64,000 bases of DNA from Aplidium turbinatum (taxonomy: Eukaryota > Chordata > Ascidiacea > Aplousobranchia > Polyclinidae): contig OU964934.1 in assembly GCA_918807975.1 (NCBI GenBank), positions 10,230,001 through 10,294,000 on the forward strand. Reading direction: 5' to 3'. A program made the position numbers and the translations under genes. This document shows, one piece after another, positions 21,501 through 32,487 of the stretch; positions within the stretch are counted from its first letter, which is position 1, and each line of letters starts with the position of its first letter. The notes under the pieces were generated by a model, which searched no databases, was not told the origin of the DNA, and worked only from the letters and a program-made list of their open reading frames with translations.

Positions 21501-24500
21501 CGTAGCAGAGAAGAAAGCTGTGAAATCTGTTATACTTCATATTCTAATTCTGTAAGTCATTTTGCAGTCTCTAAGCTCCCTTTTGCAATATACTGAAAAT
21601 GTTCAAGTTTATGACTTTTTTTAAGTCAATTTACTGTAAGTTTAAGCACTGCATCCTGTGTCCAGGGAAGTCGCCAAAGTAGCATCTCATTAGGGTAAAG
21701 TGATACAGTTTGCAAGGTGCATTGTGCTAACTGATTTCCTTGTTACTGAGTCAATGATATTTTTAGACATGTTTTCCTCAGTTATGTTGCACCTGTGTTG
21801 TAGACATTTTTTTCAGCTAGTAAATGTAAATTTACCTTCAATAGCTGTCAGCCAAACCGTTCTATTCAAGGGTGTGCTATTTTGCACTGAATAGTTTTAG
21901 CATGTTTGAAACTTGACTGAAATTTGTCTTGCACAAGCGGTTTAGTTGGTTTCAATCCATTTGAAAAATTCTGCTTGCTTTGCATTGCAGTTACAAAGCA
22001 GAATTTTTCTCAGAATTGATATGTGAGAACTTCTTGAAACATATATAAAGGTCATTTTCTCGATATTATATATAATATATGGTTTTTGCTTCATGTTGCA
22101 AAATGTTTTTCAAAAGCGATACAAGTTTGTGGTTAAATTTCAAAACCAATAACCGCATTGAGACTGGCAGTTAACACACGCCAAGCATTCGTGATATTTA
22201 CCTTAATTATTATAAATTTTTTCAACAACCCAGTTCGTATAATTATTACATGACTTGTGTTGTATACATTGTGGTTCTACATACAGTCGTAAACTGATAG
22301 TAATAGACTAAATTTACATATGGGTATTCCATCTTGCTTAAAGTATAAGAAGCGAAATGTTTTATAACCACCTTTTGTGAAGGAATAAACACTAACTGAG
22401 CTCTTTATGTTTATCACAACCTCGTTAAACACTCTAGTCTACTCCCTCAACTTTTTTAATGGTTGTCAGTTGAAAGCAAGTAATTGAAATGTGCTTCGAC
22501 CTACACTTACAAAACGTATTGGCAAACTTTTCATCCCAAGAGTTGCATGTCACTTTGCCAATGTTGGTGATAATAAAATCATGTTCGTGTTGATGACTTA
22601 TAAACTTGCATTGATACATATCTAATAAAACCATTCATAAGTAGTTTGTATCTTACTATGGACTGTGAAGTGTAGAAACTGTGCAGAGCATGACCTCTGA
22701 ATATGAAAACATAGACATATAATTTTACAGAGTATATCACTTTTCAATCAAAAGTATAAGCGATTATGCGAAGCTTAATGACACTATATAACCAAACTAG
22801 TATTTGTGGTGTTTTTACAAATGACCTTGAAGTTGAAAAAACTGCTCTTACCATAATTGAAGTCAGCAGCCAACCTTGTCAATTCAACAAACAAGCTTGT
22901 AAAGTAAAGTTTTAATTTTTACATTGATTCAACCTGTGGCAGTGTTGAACTGTAGCCTAAATACCAAACCCTAGAGAAAAAGTATAACTGTTGAACAGAG
23001 GAGTGCGATAAACGTCCGTTTTTCGTCAAAAGCGTCTGTTAAAGAGTAACCATCTTTTGTGGGTCTGCTACTATTCGGAGAAATCTCAGGTCGGAGAAAG
23101 TCTTTTTAGAAGAATACTAAAATTCCGCAGCGGCATCTGTTTATTTAAAGGAATTAACTTATAATAGATGTTAAACAAGTAAAGTGTCAGCGAAAAAGTC
23201 TCAACTAAAGAAGAAAAAAAAAAAAAAAACAGTTATCAAACGGCGTTTCATGATTAACAATAGAGGTTAATTAAATAAACTCTAAGTCAAGAAAAAGCAG
23301 TGGTCAAACAGTAAGTTAGGAAAATGTCAGCGAAAAAGTCTCAACTAAAGTTTCAGCAACAAAAAATAAACAGTTATCAAACGTTAAATGGCTTTCGAAA
23401 CTACCGCGCCGTTAGGCCATGTTTGGCTTGCTTCCACAAGCAAACATGCTCCATTCCGTTGGTATTCGAAAAAATTTTTTTTTTTCATTGGCGATATTTT
23501 TTGACCAACAAGACAAAGTATGAGCGTTACTCTCAACTCAACCTATAACAACTCGAAGACTAGCTCTACACCTCCGTGGCAAGCAGTGCATTTAAATACA
23601 ACTGCAAATATGTTTCAGGTCCCTGTTTGTGTTGTTCTTCTCTGAGTAAACGCAAAAACACGATATCAGTTACCGTAATTTTATAAACACAATTTTTCAA
23701 GTTTTTTTTTTTTTGGCTTCCAGGCGCGAAAATGTGGCCGCCGGGAAGCAGCTCTGGTAGGCCATGCTTGGTCTCCGGAAAAATAAACGAGCTTACAGGC
23801 TAGCACTCATACTTGTTGCAGTCGCTCTTGCCAGCCATGCTAATAACAAAAATACAGCAACTTGAAAGCTACTTATACAGTTTGAGCTTCCAAAAACAAT
23901 ACTAATTTTGACCAAGCATGGCTGCGTATTAGTATTGAATTCACTTACTTGGGCACCAGAATTACTCGAAAATGATTGTTAGTTTATCATGTGAAATTTT
24001 TTTGTTGACCAGTGTTATAAGTTAAGTTAATTGCCTAAATTCTCCGAATCGGTTTTCTCCAAATTGGATTCGCCAAAACCGGCCATTCCGATCTTTTGTC
24101 CTGACGTCACAAGATATCAACTTCGTTTGTAAAAGTTAACTTGTGCGGTTTACGATGAGCTGTTGTACGCAGAGGTTGTCAATCACGGCTTTACCACTTT
24201 CATTTTGTGTGGTGAAGGTTATTTTCGTGGCTTTAGATATTTAGAAGTAATTGATTTTCACATTAATTCAGCAAGTCAACATTTTAAACAAACTTACAAT
24301 CACTTTATGGCGAAACCTGCCTTGTTGATTCTCGATATTTCTAAACGTACCTCCGCTTAGTAACTGCAATTAAAGCGTATTGTCATCAAAATGCTTCTAA
24401 TTTATCTTCCACCAATTTTTACAGTTTATGACTGGGCTGGCTTGTGGTCATGCGTTTTGCAAGGGTTGCTGGACTCAGTATCTGTCCACAAAGATTCTGG

Positions 24501-27500
24501 ACGAAGGAATGTCACAGGTGATCATTTGTTTATGAAGATATCGCCTCTTACAATGTGTTGAGAATGGAAATGTGGAGTTTAAAACCTTTGTTGACCATAG
24601 ACTGTTCTAACCGCTTTTTACTTGAATCATCTTTATCAACTGTTCTTATTCCAGACGATTTCATGCCCAGAGTTTGATTGTGATATCATTGTAGACGACG
24701 ACATTGTCATGTAAGTACTGTAATAAGCTTATGTCATCACATTTGTTGATATACTCTTGACGTTTAACTTAAAATGTCAATTCCGTCGAGTTGAAATGCT
24801 TTGATCAGTTTAAGTGTCCTTTAATAATCGCGAAAAAACAAAAGTTTTTTAAAGCTGTATCGTGGCCTACGATGCTGTATCTATAAATTCCAGCTCTATA
24901 TTCTTCCTTTTAAAACTTAAAAATGACTTTAAAGTGCTATTTTGCTCGGTAGTGTATGATAAAGTGTTTTTTTTTTATTCTCAAAGGAACCTGCTGTCTG
25001 ACTCATCTGTACGACGGAAGTATCAACATCTTATGACCAACAGTTTTGTATCGGTGAGTGCTAAGATGCGAACAGCAACTGCTAAGATGCTAACAACTGC
25101 GAACTGACTGACAGTTCAAGGGTGAATTAACACCAACACAGAGGCGAAGAAGTCCTTTCTACATTGTTTCAACGTCTGCAGACGTTGAGTCGATGTAAAA
25201 TATGACTGATTTGCTTGTTGAGGAATGGTTGGAATTGGTGCGGCTTTGAAAAACGATGGTGAAACAAGTTAAAGTAAGAAACTATGCAGTGACGTATGAA
25301 TGACTTGTATTGTTGTTGAATGTTGAGTTCTGCACGAAATCAGAATGCAATGTACTCGAGGATAAAATTAATTACCTTGACGGCAGTAGGCGAGTTTAGA
25401 CAAGTTTAAAAGCTTGATCTTGGGCGACGGGTCGTGTGTTTAATGACGAATTTTTGTGTTTTATTCAGTGCAATGCTCTCCTGAAGTGGTGCCCGGCACC
25501 AGACTGCCATCACGTGATTGAAGCGGAATACCGGGACAAACGCCCAGTCAAGTGTGACTGCGGAAGAGAGTTTTGCTTCGAATGCAGCGAATCGTGGCAT
25601 GACCCAGTCTCGTGCGCGGTAAGTGTTCCAGATTTGTTGAAACAGAGATACTGTATGTATGTCAAAAAATCGTGATTTTCCGTGTATGACATTTTGGCGC
25701 ACATCAGGAAGGCGCGTGAGTTTAAATTTTGCTTCAAGAAAAATCTGCTGTGTTGAGTGCATGATGTTGGCGGCGATTTACAGTATTAAAACAGAAATAT
25801 CTTTAAAACAACCTCATTTCGGTCTTTGCAAAATATTGGTTCATAGTGGCAATCTACTGTATGTCCTCGGACTGGAAATGCCTTTTTGAAATATTGATCC
25901 TGGCAGTTTTGCATCAATGATAAATTGTGTGCAAGGAGTCATGTTTCCTGATGATATCTAAGCGTCGTATGTCATTAGCACTTGCGAAAATGGCTGAAGA
26001 AATGCGACGATGATAGCGAGACTTCCAACTGGATATCCGCGAACACAAAGGAATGCCCCAAATGTCAGGTCACTATTGAAAAAGATGGCGGATGCAACCA
26101 TATGATCTGCCGTAACCGGGCGTGCAAGGTAAGGAGAGTCTTGAAGTTTTTAGATCCAAGTAATGTTCATTATACGCATCTGAAAGATTTACTTAATCGT
26201 TAACGGTACTTCATGTTTCAGATAGTGACTGCAAGATCTACCATCTTGTTGATCTAGAAATATCTACTATCAAAATATCCGCAAAGTTTTCGACTTAGCT
26301 TTTGTTGTGAGGTTTAAATTTGAGTTTCCATGAACAACTATGCATTGCAAGTGATTAATTGTTAACAAAATGCCTTCTTTTAATTTTATGTGTTACAAAT
26401 ATAAGTCGTTTTAAGTGTGTGACTTTATGACAGATATTTCTACAAATTTATATACTTTTAGCATGAATTTTGCTGGATTTGTCTTGGGTCTTGGGACCCT
26501 CACGGAGCGTCGTGGTATAACTGCAACCGTTATAATGCAGATGAAGCTAAAAAAGCTAGAGACTTTCAAGAGGTACGGTCGCCTTGCTTTAGTTTCTTTC
26601 TTATATTTGCTTTTCTCGTTAAACGTCAACTCGTTTGAAAATCTCTGTCGGTGAGAAAAACAAACGTCATCATTCAAGGAATTTCAGCCGAAGTTAAGAT
26701 TACAGTCTTAGTTCAAAATCCTTTAAGTGTATTTAAAACCACCTTTTGGCTGTCCAAAGCTCATTGTTGACCAGTATGAAAACAAGTATGGCCGGCTGGC
26801 CGTGATCTTGATCCTTCCCTTACCATCTTCATTGTCGTCGACATGGTATTTATTGTGGGTATTTAACAACACATTGGTGACTTAGGCCAAAAATTGACTA
26901 ACCTTGCACTACATCACACTGTGATCTGGTAAATCAAGTAATTATTTGATGTTTCTTAACATGTCAAAAACGTTTGAGGCTCGCCATTTTACTTCAGAAG
27001 CTTACTGCTTGTATAATTGAGTGGGAATACACCAGGGTTGTCGGTATTTTACCCGACCCAAAAAAAACGGGTGGGTTTTTAAAAAAAACCACTTAAAAAC
27101 CCCCCAAAAAAAACATGAAAAAACCCAGAGCGTCATATTTGTCCAGTTTTTATTAGAAAATTAAAAAAATGAACAAAAACACTACAAGGCACTTAAAACA
27201 AACTATATAATTAGGACTTAAGGATGTTATTGTGAAGTAAATTTCCAAGAATAAACTGAAAACGCAGTGGATATTGTACAGTACACAAAAATCAAGTAAT
27301 GCCACTTTGTGTATACTACACTAAAACTCATTTATGCAAGAAGGCCTTATAGTTAAACTGGTGAAAGTACTACTCTACTGTAGTCTGTATATATGATGTG
27401 AAATGCAATTTAGGAGGCTATTTACCAATTACAGATTCTGGATTCTAACGCATGGCTGTTTCAGAGCATTTGCCTAAATTGCCATTGGCCACGCAATCGC

Positions 27501-29635
27501 TCAATTGCTCATCCAATACTATATATAGTATATATATAAATGATGAAAAATATTTAAACATGATGGCATAAATGCTCCTTGCCTTCAAATCTAAAAGCAA
27601 ATGATGCAATAATGTGATTTCTACCAAGGTAGTATCAACTTGGTATAGAAATCAGTGGATGATGCAACATCCAACTTGATCTTGAAATTAATGGATGATG
27701 CAACATTCAAGCAACAACAGCCCTAGTGCATTATTTTATTGAGTTATGCAAGCATGTACTGTGAGTGAAAGGCACTTCATTCGTAAAAAGGAGTTTTGAG
27801 GTGAAATAAGCATGAATCTACCTTTTTTTGCTTTTTTTTAAAAACCCCCCAATAAAACCCAAAAAAATCTGGGTTTTTAAAAAAAAAACCCGGGCGGGTT
27901 GGGCTTTTTTTTAAAAACGCGGGTTTTTCTCAACCCTGGAATACACACACAAATGTGCGATCACCTTTGTTGTCAACGTAATAAAGTGACGAATGAGTCT
28001 GACTCTGAAGGTCATGGGTTTGATTCCCATCGAGGGGATGCGTTTGTGTCTTGAGACATGTCATCACATGTCAAACTGCGTCACAAGAGATACAGAATAA
28101 AAGGTTTCCATCACCCCATGGATGCTAATATTTTTTTTGAATTTGTTTTAATGAATTGTTGCAGAGATCGAGAGAGATGTTGCAACGGTACTTGTTTTAC
28201 TGCAATCGCTATATGAACCACTTGCAAAGTTTACGTTTTGAACACAAGGTAAGTCGTCTTACACAATTCGCTGCTCCAGTCGTTCTTACAGCATTTTCTT
28301 GATGTTAAAACAATAATTGAGCTTCGGTAGAGAGCTTGTCTTGTTGAACCATAGGCATAAGAAGCCGAGCAACGTGATCAAGTTTAACATAAGTTTTTTA
28401 CATCTAGAAACACAAAACTACGCAACAAATTAAATATCGACCGATTTCAAGATTAGTAAAAAGGTTTAATTCTATCTTTGCGCTTATGCAGTCGTTGATA
28501 ACCTTTTCAAATGGGGCTGCAGCTTTGCTAAGTAAAACTTTATTTTAAACAATAGATTGAGTTTCGCCTTTAGCAGCATGATCGTTGCTTATTTCACAGT
28601 GTAGATATTAACGACCTGTTTTGGCCTGATGCTGCGAGTTCGCTGTGGTAGTAGGGAATTGCACTAGCTTTCGGAACACACTTCATTTTAAACCTTCGGT
28701 TTTTTGATTTTATGATTCGGTGGTTAAAAATTGCACTTGCAACTGTTTTCTTGACGGAGTGGTAGAGCTATCTCGACACTAAACTGACCGCTTCCTATCG
28801 TTTCCTTGTTTTTATCAGCTGTATTCTCGGGTGAAGAGAAAAATGGAAGAGATGCAACGATTGAACATGAGTTGGATTGAAGTTCAATTTCTGCAGAAAG
28901 CTGTTGATGTTTTGTGCCAGTGCCGACAGACACTCATGTACACATACGTATTCGCCTTTTTTCTGAAGCGAAATAATCAATCGGACATATTTGAGGTAAG
29001 GCATCGCTGCTGGCAACTTTCTTATTTACCCTAAGTGAAGCGTTGCATAGACGTATACTAATACTAAAAGGTGTTATCGGTTTTGCGTAATTGTTTTTCA
29101 ACGTACCTTTACGTACCGGTACGACGGGTACGTAAATAATGATCAACAATTTTTAATATGGTACATTTATGTTTACACTTACAAGCATTTGTCTCGCTTT
29201 TCCAGCAAAACCAAGCTGACATGGAGAAAGCGACCGAGACTTTAAGCGAGTACCTCGAACGTGACGTCACCACTGCATCGATAAGTGAAATTAAACAGAA
29301 GGTCCAAGACAAATACAGGTGGATGTGACATCATAAACATATTTTATGTTTTAAAGAAGTAGCATTTGTGGCTAGTGAAGTGTTGTAAGCTGATAGGTTG
29401 AAGGATTTCAAGTCATTTTATGATAAAAAAAATTGCTGTGTTTGGTTGTTTCGTCGGACGAAGTCAAGTCTATTGATCGGAACTGAAAAAAATTAGTTGA
29501 TGTATTTAGTGTTTGTAAGCGTTTTAGAGCACGGGTTTGTTTCGTTCCAGGTACTGTGAGTCACGACGGAACGTATTACTCAAGCATGTCCACGAAGGTT
29601 ACAATAACGACTCCTGGGTGTACATGGAGGAGTGA
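9356..29635 (+). CDS. ARIH1: ARIH1 (ariadne-1) RBR E3 ubiquitin ligase, complete, 13 coding exons
   Basis: Coding exons: 9356-9595, 16885-17043, 21486-21551, 24425-24517, 24655-24710, 24987-25053, 25469-25618, 25979-26128, 26462-26572, 28165-28248, 28819-28995, 29206-29318, 29551-29635. All junctions are GT-AG and in phase, giving 1551 nt or 516 aa (human about 557, fly about 503). Order: acidic N-terminus (1-45), UBA-like helices (about 55-115), RING1 (C145, C148, C162, H164, C167, C170, C190, C195), IBR (C235 to C276), Rcat/RING2 with the catalytic Cys at C316 in GGCNHM, then the Ariadne domain (about 365-516). F389, E390 and E462 match the human autoinhibitory residues F430, E431 and E503. 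In the known family, neddylated cullin-RING ligases release the Ariadne domain, after which ubiquitin passes from UBCH7 to C316. All catalytic and zinc residues are present, so the gene looks functional. The extra length comes from repeats in introns 1-3 and 9. Confidence 0.97.
9871..9941 (-). repeat. Hammerhead-like / Penelope-type terminal motif with adjacent hairpin
   Basis: On the minus strand CTGAAGA is followed by a 7-bp stem (GTCAGTC pairing with GATTGAC around GTGTCT), then GAAAC and GTC. This is the order of the hammerhead ribozyme core, and such motifs are known in Penelope-like element termini. Next to it, 9914-9941 forms a 12-bp hairpin (CTAGACCAGGTAG with CTACCTGTCTAG, one bulge). 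An extra A follows CTGAAGA, and the rest of the fold (stems I and III) is not visible, so activity is doubtful. Confidence 0.45.
10607..11100. mobile_element. hAT-type MITE, 494 bp, nested
   Basis: Inverted ends are CAGGGATATCTAGAGAAGGG and, from the right, CAGGGATATCTAAAGAAGGG. An exact 8-bp target duplication ATTTTTCC lies at 10599-10606 and 11101-11108. It is inserted in a repeat unit of the outer element 10320-16649. No coding capacity is recognised. Confidence 0.88.
11311..14229. mobile_element. CATAGGCGCCGAC-ended hAT-like element, copy 1, interrupted
   Basis: The left end is CATAGGCGCCGACTTTTATT. The right end GTAAGTCGGCGCCAGTG is its approximate inverted match. Subterminal GGGGTGGC words flank both ends. 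The flanking octamers (ACTCCGGA and TTCTTGGA) do not match well, so the target duplication has decayed or a boundary is off. A second member of the same family is inserted at 11534-12927. No transposase frame is recognised. Confidence 0.65.
11534..12927. mobile_element. CATAGGCGCCGAC-ended hAT-like element, copy 2
   Basis: The left end is CATAGGCGCCGACTTTTC. The right end, reverse-complemented, is CATACGCGCCGACTTCC. An exact 8-bp target duplication GCTCTGAC lies at 11526-11533 and 12928-12935, which identifies a hAT-type insertion. Runs of G and C lie just inside both ends. The 1394-bp interior has no recognisable protein. It is the innermost layer of the ARIH1 intron 1 stack. Confidence 0.85.
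16885..17043 (+). CDS. ARIH1: ARIH1 coding exon 2
   Basis: 53 codons, phase 0, between TTTTTATAG and GTATTA. It encodes [19 protein letters not shown], matching the human [20 protein letters not shown] segment of the UBA-like region. Confidence 0.93.
17968..18796. mobile_element. CATAGGCGCCGAG-ended hAT-like element, copy 3
   Basis: The left end is CATAGGCGCCGAGTTTTC. The right end, reverse-complemented, is CACCGGCGCTGAGTCCC. An exact 8-bp target duplication CTGCAACC lies at 17960-17967 and 18797-18804. A closely similar truncated copy lies in the opposite orientation at 37262-37929. The interior holds a piece of the palindromic family (about 18365-18412). No transposase is recognised. Confidence 0.85.
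19055..20152 (+). mobile_element. LINE, 3' end of ORF2 (reverse transcriptase C-terminal region)
   Basis: Frames read [54 protein letters not shown], and a final [17 protein letters not shown] cysteine/histidine motif. This is the post-palm end of a non-LTR retrotransposon ORF2. It is broken by an in-frame stop near 19184 and a frameshift near 19905. The 3' end is a run of ACG repeats (20136-20150). The 5' part is missing, as is usual for truncated LINE copies. A related copy lies at 56841-57735, and a 3' tail fragment at 62522-62590. Confidence 0.85.
20161..20294. repeat. Foldback MITE (CCCGCTTATTAAG family), copy 1
   Basis: The left arm TCCACCCGCTTGTTAAGCTC and the right arm GGCCTTAATAAGCGGGGACG are near inverted matches. 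A second, better preserved copy is at 51250-51387. No coding capacity. Confidence 0.65.
20555..21485. other. ARIH1 intron 2, no feature recognised
   Basis: AT-rich sequence without recognisable coding, RNA or repeat structure, apart from the polypyrimidine tract and TTTCAG acceptor just before exon 3. Confidence 0.5.
21486..21551 (+). CDS. ARIH1: ARIH1 coding exon 3
   Basis: 22 codons, phase 0, with donor GTAAGT. It encodes [13 protein letters not shown] with the first two RING1 zinc ligands, C145 and C148. Confidence 0.92.
21552..23060. other. ARIH1 intron 3, first part, mostly featureless
   Basis: AT-rich. The only structured piece is a partial palindromic-family copy at about 22918-22955 (ACATTGATTCAACC, then a degraded right half). 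Confidence 0.4.
23061..24090. mobile_element. GGGTCTGC/CCATTCCG-family element, 1030-bp copy
   Basis: It begins GGGTCTGCTACTATTCGG and ends CGGCCATTCCG. The 9-bp repeat ATCTTTTGT lies outside both ends (23052-23060 and 24091-24099). Near the ends CGGAGAAA-type words are repeated in opposite orientation. The interior contains three CCATG(C/T)TTGG words in both orientations. No recognisable transposase. It lies in ARIH1 intron 3. Confidence 0.8.
24425..24517 (+). CDS. ARIH1: ARIH1 coding exon 4
   Basis: 31 codons, phase 0. It encodes [19 protein letters not shown] with RING1 ligands C162, H164, C167 and C170. Confidence 0.95.
24655..24710 (+). CDS. ARIH1: ARIH1 coding exon 5
   Basis: 56 nt, ending in phase 2. 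It encodes [18 protein letters not shown] with the last RING1 ligands C190 and C195. Confidence 0.94.
24987..25053 (+). CDS. ARIH1: ARIH1 coding exon 6
   Basis: 67 nt. With exon 5 it restores a Met codon, then [14 protein letters not shown], the linker into the IBR domain (human KLKYQHLITNSFV). Confidence 0.94.
25160..25221. repeat. Palindromic element, partial copy in ARIH1 intron 6
   Basis: It contains the centre CAACGTCTGCAGACGTTG, a perfect 18-bp palindrome. The right arm continues to TGACTGATTTGCT. The left outer arm is lost. Confidence 0.6.
25469..25618 (+). CDS. ARIH1: ARIH1 coding exon 7
   Basis: 50 codons, phase 0. It encodes the whole IBR core: [13 protein letters not shown], then [19 protein letters not shown]. 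Confidence 0.96.
25979..26128 (+). CDS. ARIH1: ARIH1 coding exon 8
   Basis: 50 codons, phase 0. It holds [20 protein letters not shown] and the Rcat motif TKECPKC, then GGCNHMICR with the catalytic C316. Confidence 0.96.
26462..26572 (+). CDS. ARIH1: ARIH1 coding exon 9
   Basis: 37 codons, phase 0. It encodes [20 protein letters not shown], completing the Rcat zinc sites, and the start of the Ariadne domain. Confidence 0.95.
27033..27938. mobile_element. hAT-type element in ARIH1 intron 9
   Basis: The left end is CAGGGTTGTCGGTATTTT. The right end, reverse-complemented, is CAGGGTTGAGAAAAACCCGC. An exact 8-bp target duplication GAATACAC lies at 27025-27032 and 27939-27946. Both subterminal zones consist of AAAACCC and GGGTTTT words. 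The 906-bp element encodes no recognisable protein. Confidence 0.85.
27990..28115 (+). repeat. SINE-like fragment with tRNA B-box
   Basis: GGTCATGGGTTTGATTCCCA is a tRNA T-arm/B-box. It is followed by TTTGTGTCTTGAG, comparable to the central part of the type 1 SINE. The 5' half is missing. It ends just before the AATAAAAGG at about 28097 in ARIH1 intron 9. Confidence 0.4.
28165..28248 (+). CDS. ARIH1: ARIH1 coding exon 10
   Basis: 28 codons, phase 0. It encodes [20 protein letters not shown] with F389 and E390, the counterparts of human autoinhibitory F430 and E431. Confidence 0.95.
28819..28995 (+). CDS. ARIH1: ARIH1 coding exon 11
   Basis: 59 codons, phase 0. It encodes [20 protein letters not shown], part of the helical Ariadne domain, almost identical to human. 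Confidence 0.95.
29206..29318 (+). CDS. ARIH1: ARIH1 coding exon 12
   Basis: 113 nt, ending in phase 2. It encodes [21 protein letters not shown]462 corresponds to human E503. Confidence 0.94.
29551..29635 (+). CDS. ARIH1: ARIH1 coding exon 13 with stop
   Basis: It completes the Arg codon split from exon 12, then [20 protein letters not shown] and SWVYMEE, with a TGA at 29633-29635. It matches the human C-terminus (YCESRRRVLLQHVHEGY). Confidence 0.95.
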
Positions 29636-29864
29636 CCGGAAGGCTACTGTCTCAGTGTTGCACGTTACTTTTTGTTTTTCTCGAAAGATATGTGGTTTCA
29701 TCATCTTCCCTGGAAAACTATTTCCATAGCAGTAAAAGAGCGTTTGCCAATATAAAAGTCTCAAATGCTTGCCAATCTGAAAGTTTCAAATGAGACGAAG
29801 CATTGTGAGTGGAGGTGGCATGTTTCTTGGCTTACGTCGAGAGTGAAAGATCTCCAACTATCAC

Positions 29865-29948
29865 AGCTTGCAAAAAAACGTTTTTATGACATGGATTCAA
29901 CTTCTACAGACGTTGAGTCTATGCGAAAAAGACAGTATTTGCCAGCTG
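29865..29948. repeat. Palindromic element downstream of the ARIH1 stop
   Basis: A diverged full-length copy. It runs from a left arm AACGTTTTTATGACATGGA through TTCAACTTCTACAGACGTTG to a right arm ending GACAGTATTTGCCAGCTGGG. It begins 230 bases after the stop codon, so it is probably transcribed in the 3' untranslated region. Confidence 0.6.
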
Positions 29949-31560
29949 GGGTAAGGAACAACCATTTTCGTGACACATTTCATGTTATTCAACCATGAAA
30001 TAGGCGGCAATACGAAAGAGCAACAGCCTGTTGTAAATCGTTCGATCTGAATACATTGTTTAACTAACTTGTTTTGTTGCTACAAAGTATGTGATCTCTT
30101 AATGTCGTTTAAGTTTCTTCCTTCTAAATAGTGAATGCGCCGTGTTGTTTCATGAACGGTACTTAAATATCTTTTATGCTGTCAAGCAGCTAACCAATTG
30201 TGTATTTCCTTGGTGAATCTCAGAAACATTTCGCTTTATTCAACTTCTATCTTTTTCTACGTTTCACTCCTTAATTGGTATGGCACTCAGGAGTTGTTTG
30301 GTGCTGTTCATTAAACTTTTGATAAGAACCGATGGTTACGTTTTTCGCTGCAGAAATGTAGATAGGTTCAACTCATGTACATTGAGTGCCAAAAAGCCAG
30401 TGTTCTACTTTCCTTGACCCTTTTGTTGTATTCTACAAAAAAAATGATTGATCTCAAGATTTTTTTGCTCGTGTTTAATGTAGTGTCATATTTCAGGCAG
30501 AGTTCATCCGGTTGCAATGCAGAAAATACCCTTGTATTTGAAGCAAGATCCTTGAAACGTTTTTTGAATGGTTCCTTATATGAAAGTCTATACCCGAAAT
30601 TATCACTGTTTTGCTATATGTAATGTATGCTATTATGCCGTAAGTTTACTGCTGCAATTTTCTTTCACCGTTTGTCCATTATTTATGCATCGCATTGATT
30701 CAAAACGGTGTTTATTGCGTTTAACGCGATCTTAAAAACGTTTTAGTTATGTAATTGGCACAGGTTGTCTCATTGATATAATATTGTTCTCGTTGGTAAT
30801 ATCAACCCGTAAAACAAAACTGGCATTTTATACGTCTAGCCACGTTGCAATGGTATAAAAAATAGCTGCCTTGCTAGTTGGAAAATGTTTTGCTGGGGAT
30901 GCAGTTATGGGGATTTTTTCTTGGCGTTATCCCCGAAAAACTACGTTTTCAACGCCAGCGCAAACATTTTTTTGGTACTTTTTATTTCTCAATTAAAAAT
31001 TTTGTTACCCAAGACTTTTAATGAAGAAATTTTGGGAGCCATAATTTTTTTGATTGTCTAAGATTGTCCATCACTAAGGCTTGATCGATTGTTTTATCCA
31101 TGCATGCAAATTTCTTAATTTTGTTATTGATGGTAGCCTAGCTTGTAAATAAAATTTCATAAACACAAACACAATTGTTTTGTATGAGCTAAAACCTTTG
31201 TCAAGAGAACTGGTTACCCAGAGGTATCGTAAGCTGTAATCTCAGTTCAGTTTGCTTTTATTTCTGGCCATCACAAAGATAAAGGTAGAAGCGACAATAC
31301 CTGGACAATCTGGTTCTGTATAAAGTAATACGTTGGTCAGGTGACTCAAGGACTGCCTGATCAAGTGTTCGATCGGAAGTATGGATGGAAGCAGAAAGGA
31401 GCTTAATTTTAGCTTGCAACTTTACCTTTGTACTCCTAACCAATCACTCTGGTTCTTTCTGCGCACACCACTCATTTCAACTTACACATTGCTCTTTTAT
31501 TTTCTCTTTTACATTGTTTCTGTTCTGTAGGCTACGTTATTTCTGTTCTGCAGAATTATT
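29949..31560 (+). other. Region 3' of ARIH1, poly(A) site not resolved
   Basis: No further gene is recognised. Candidate polyadenylation signals are ATTAAA near 30311 and AATAAA at 31148-31153. Neither can be chosen from sequence alone. Confidence 0.3.
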
Positions 31561-32324
31561 CTATCCACCAGGTGCCGCTTAATGGAGAGGAGTCCTTGAA
31601 AATTTGTATGATCATTATTATGTGTAGCCTACGATCATTATTTGTACAATCATAATGGCACAAATGTAGCTTAAAATATCAAAATATACAAAAAGACTAT
31701 ATTTATTAACTGCTACTCAAACTATCAACTTATAGCCTACGATCACTCTTCGATGTGCTTTCTTGCCAATCATTTGATGGCAACTGGAAAGTCTCCGTGA
31801 AACCAAATAATGTAAAACCAATTATCCAATATCTCAGTTCGTTATTTCTACGTTATAACCAATATCTCATTTAATCAATCAATCATTTAGTTTGTTTATA
31901 CGTAATAAATAAACGATGCGAAATGAAGGTACAAAATTCGTTTGAGACAAAACAGTAAAATGCTACAATGATTTGATGATACAGTGTCGCAACGTATTTG
32001 CCGGAAGATAAGCGTACGTGTATTTCTTGGGTGAATGCGCTTGTCGCTAACATGCAAAATTGAAGCTGTAGTTGGAAAATTTATTTGGCCACATCTGGCA
32101 ACTCAATTTTAATGGGATTGCAATTTGACAAATATGAAAGTTTGAGATAGTGAATGTGAAGTGTAACTTTTATTTGAGTTATAAAGCAAAGAATTGTTGG
32201 TTGGTTTGCATTATGTAGGTATAGAATTAAACAAAAAATATAATCTAAGGACGCTTTGACTATGTTGAATGTAGTAGAAAAAAGACAAGGTAAAGATTAA
32301 TCAGTGTAAGTTCATATAGGCCTA

Positions 32325-32487
32325 CAGTAGAATTCGCCTATGTAGTGACACCTAAAGGGACCGCGGAAAAAGTGTCACCATAACCGAAGTGTCACTATAG
32401 CCGAATTCTACTCAACTGTTGCGTATGCAAACGGGACTTTGCAACAGGTGTCACTATAGCCAAAGTCACTATAGGCGAATTCTACTG
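32325..32487. mobile_element. Tc1/mariner-type MITE, 163 bp
   Basis: Inverted ends are CAGTAGAATTCGCCTATGTA and its near match at the right, with the dinucleotide TA on both sides (32323-32324 and 32488-32489). GTGTCAC words recur inside. The TA duplication and TIR length point to a Tc1/mariner source. No coding capacity. Confidence 0.8.

Noticed and set aside
25406-25762. 118-codon minus-strand open frame
   Set aside because: It is the antisense shadow of ARIH1 exon 7 and its flanks.
32260-32268. ATGTTGAAT followed by GTAGTA as the NRBF2 first exon
   Set aside because: Only three codons, with no support beyond the phase; too weak to annotate.
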